This document shows, one piece after another, positions 62,766 through 64,000 of a stretch of 64,000 nt of DNA. Each line of letters opens with the position of its first letter. Position 1 is the stretch's first letter. The notes under the pieces are model-generated. The model was given only the letters and a program-made list of their open reading frames with translations. It was not told the origin of the DNA and did no database searches. Both the position numbers and the translations under genes were made by a program. Origin of the DNA: Proteocatella sphenisci DSM 23131 (GTDB lineage Bacteria > Bacillota > Clostridia > Peptostreptococcales > Filifactoraceae); assembly GCF_000423525.1 (NCBI RefSeq), contig NZ_AUID01000003.1, positions 1-64,000 on the forward strand. Direction: 5' to 3'.

Positions 62766-63449
62766 TTACCAACTTTCTGTATGTTTGAGACTTAGGGTAA
62801 TATTGAGGTTGCCATTCCTGGCCCTGAGGCTGTCTATGAATTCTTTCTGATCTGTGTCATCAGGCACCATAACTGCATAATGGAGCTCAAAAAGCGCCCC
62901 AAAATCTGCGGTCTTTATTCGCTCTAGCCTGAAACTGCTCGTATAGCTGCTGAATATGTCATCAAAGAGGTGCTGAAAATCCGTATCTTCTGGAATCATT
63001 ATCTTAAGCTGCATACTGCCCGATTTTTTCTGCGCATATCCGGTCTGGGTGAGTATTACCATCGCCGCGCACAGTATTGCTGCAAATATTGCTCCGTAGA
63101 GGATATACCCCATTCCGCAGGCCAGTCCGACTCCGAGGGTGAAGAATATATATCCTATGTCCTTGGGATCTCCGGGGGCGCTCCGAAACCTTATGATGCT
63201 GAAGGCTCCAGCAAGGCTGAGGGCTCTGGCTGCGTTGTTTCCTACCAGAAGTATTATCATGGCTATTATGGATGGCAGCATTATGAGAGTTACTGCAAAT
63301 GAGGCTGAGGCTCCCCTTTCTCTTTCTGTGAATCTGTAGATCAGGCTGATGAAGAGCCCAAGTGCCAGAGATGATAGTATTATGGTTATCGTCCCGCTCA
63401 GGGTGATGGTATCTGCTGCTGATGATGTTGAAAGCAGTGAGTCTAACAT
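62766..63449 (-). CDS. DUF4956 membrane protein
   Basis: 227 residues with about four membrane helices in the first 140 residues and a soluble C-terminal domain of ferredoxin-like size. The conserved DUF4956 motif is IIRFRSAPGDPKDIGYIFF. No enzymatic function is known for the family. Overlaps the VTC gene by 7 bases, indicating joint synthesis. Confidence 0.88.
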   Translation of the reverse strand: MLDSLLSTSSAADTITLSGTITIILSSLALGLFISLIYRFTERERGASASFAVTLIMLPSIIAMIILLVGNNAARALSLAGAFSIIRFRSAPGDPKDIGYIFFTLGVGLACGMGYILYGAIFAAILCAAMVILTQTGYAQKKSGSMQLKIMIPEDTDFQHLFDDIFSSYTSSFRLERIKTADFGALFELHYAVMVPDDTDQKEFIDSLRARNGNLNITLSLKHTESW

Positions 63450-64000
63450 ATTATCTTTCCTTCTTTCCTTTTGTATAGTTCTTTCCTTTTATATTCGGTT
63501 CCGTATTTTGAAAAGCTCTGCGACCTTATGCCAAGCCGTGAGAATTCTGCTGTAAGCCAAAGCGGCAGCGCGCCTGAGGTTTTTACTTCCATAAGATAGG
63601 TACCTTCCTTTAAAAGTAGCTGGCCTGATGCTCCACTGGTGAGCTGAGGGCTGGTCCGCCTTGTCCTTATACTGCTGTCGAAGGTTATCCTGAAGCTGCT
63701 GTCTTCTCTGTCAAAGTAGGCGTTTCTCCTGTATCCTATGAATACCTTGGGGGATACCCGGTGATTCTTTAGAAAAAACTCTATCTCGCCCGTGACCTGG
63801 CGGCTGATGTAGTCCTGATACTGGGGCCGGATGCCTTTTTCGACAAAGGCTTCGGCCTCGCTGCAGGTCATTGCTACCCGCCTCTTGCTGACTATCCCTC
63901 CGATTTTCTTCTTGAGCTCGAGGTATACTTTGTCATCTCCACTTTTGGGGATTTCGTAGCTCCTCATCCTCAGCTTTTCCTTGTAGTACGGCTTTGAGAG
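63443..64000 (-). CDS. VTC-domain (polyphosphate polymerase-like) protein, cut by window edge
   Basis: The frame runs in from the right edge without a stop; the ATG at 63967 is internal, because the 11 codons above it (LSKPYYKEKLR) continue the conserved VTC motif KEKLRMRSY. Further hallmarks are VYLELKKKIGGIVSKRR, KVFIGYRRNAYFDRE, RITFDSSIRTRR and YLMEVKTSGALPLW, giving the basic tunnel and acid ligands of VTC enzymes, which make polyphosphate from ATP. About the first third to a quarter of the protein is outside the window. In bacteria this family usually sits with DUF4956 as here. Confidence 0.85.
   Translation of the reverse strand, partial: LSKPYYKEKLRMRSYEIPKSGDDKVYLELKKKIGGIVSKRRVAMTCSEAEAFVEKGIRPQYQDYISRQVTGEIEFFLKNHRVSPKVFIGYRRNAYFDREDSSFRITFDSSIRTRRTSPQLTSGASGQLLLKEGTYLMEVKTSGALPLWLTAEFSRLGIRSQSFSKYGTEYKRKELYKRKEGKIIC

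Overview
The window comes from a low-GC, Gram-positive-type anaerobe, most likely a member of the Clostridia. The evidence is SLH-domain cell-wall proteins, a CpsBCD-type tyrosine kinase/phosphatase system, a trimeric NADH/ferredoxin-type [FeFe] hydrogenase, ferritin, strong purine-rich ribosome binding sites and AT-rich gaps. I cannot name the species. Nearly every gene is on the minus strand. The plus-strand genes are one 24-residue ORF, one secreted protein and one small membrane protein.

1-3.3 kb is a graveyard of mobile and accessory DNA. It holds the N-terminal part of an IS200/IS605-type TnpB running off the left edge, a damaged REP-associated transposase, three direct copies of a 19-bp REP-like repeat (plus one diverged copy), an IS66 TnpA stub, a small hydrophobic ORF with its own hairpin and terminator, and a DUF262 gene broken by an in-frame amber codon and cut off at a repeat copy.

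3.3-23.0 kb is one long capsule/exopolysaccharide operon. It has UDP-glucose and UDP-glucuronate enzymes (galU, ugd), a Wzx flippase, a Wzy polymerase, several glycosyltransferases, and the CapE/CapF/CapG set for UDP-L-FucNAc with a WbuB-like transferase. A bacillosamine-like initiation set (PglC, PglE, a GNAT acetyltransferase, PglF upstream) is also present. The unusual part is 10.0-15.9 kb: a DRE-TIM aldolase fused to a DUF115-like domain, a KDG-kinase-like PfkB protein, a CMP-Kdo-synthetase-like enzyme and a GT-B protein. Together they suggest a CMP-activated 3-deoxy-2-keto sugar in a Gram-positive-type organism without the canonical Kdo genes.

23.1-35.9 kb holds the regulators and a second assembly set. 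PglF, a CpsB-like PHP phosphatase with an unusual membrane-anchored C-terminal extension, CpsD, CpsC and two SLH proteins come first. A second Wzz-like/PglF/Wzy trio follows, possibly for S-layer or second-polymer glycosylation. 36.0-41.7 kb has two large paralogous exported proteins with C-terminal copper-amine-oxidase-like stalk domains, one behind a consensus -35/-10 promoter, and a divergent acidic exported protein.

41.8-49.4 kb has a small export protein, an amidase, an ATPase plus TOPRIM-like pair (candidate defence module) and the hydrogenase operon. 49.4-55.4 kb pairs two GGDEF proteins with a processive GT2 synthase and a second galU. 55.5-60.8 kb is a MacAB-like exporter with its own two-component system. 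60.8-64.0 kb has ferritin and a DUF4353/DUF4956/VTC-type trio cut by the right edge. Hairpin terminators at 1.9, 23.1, 28.9, 31.0, 36.0, 41.7, 49.4, 55.5 and 60.8 kb mark the transcription units.
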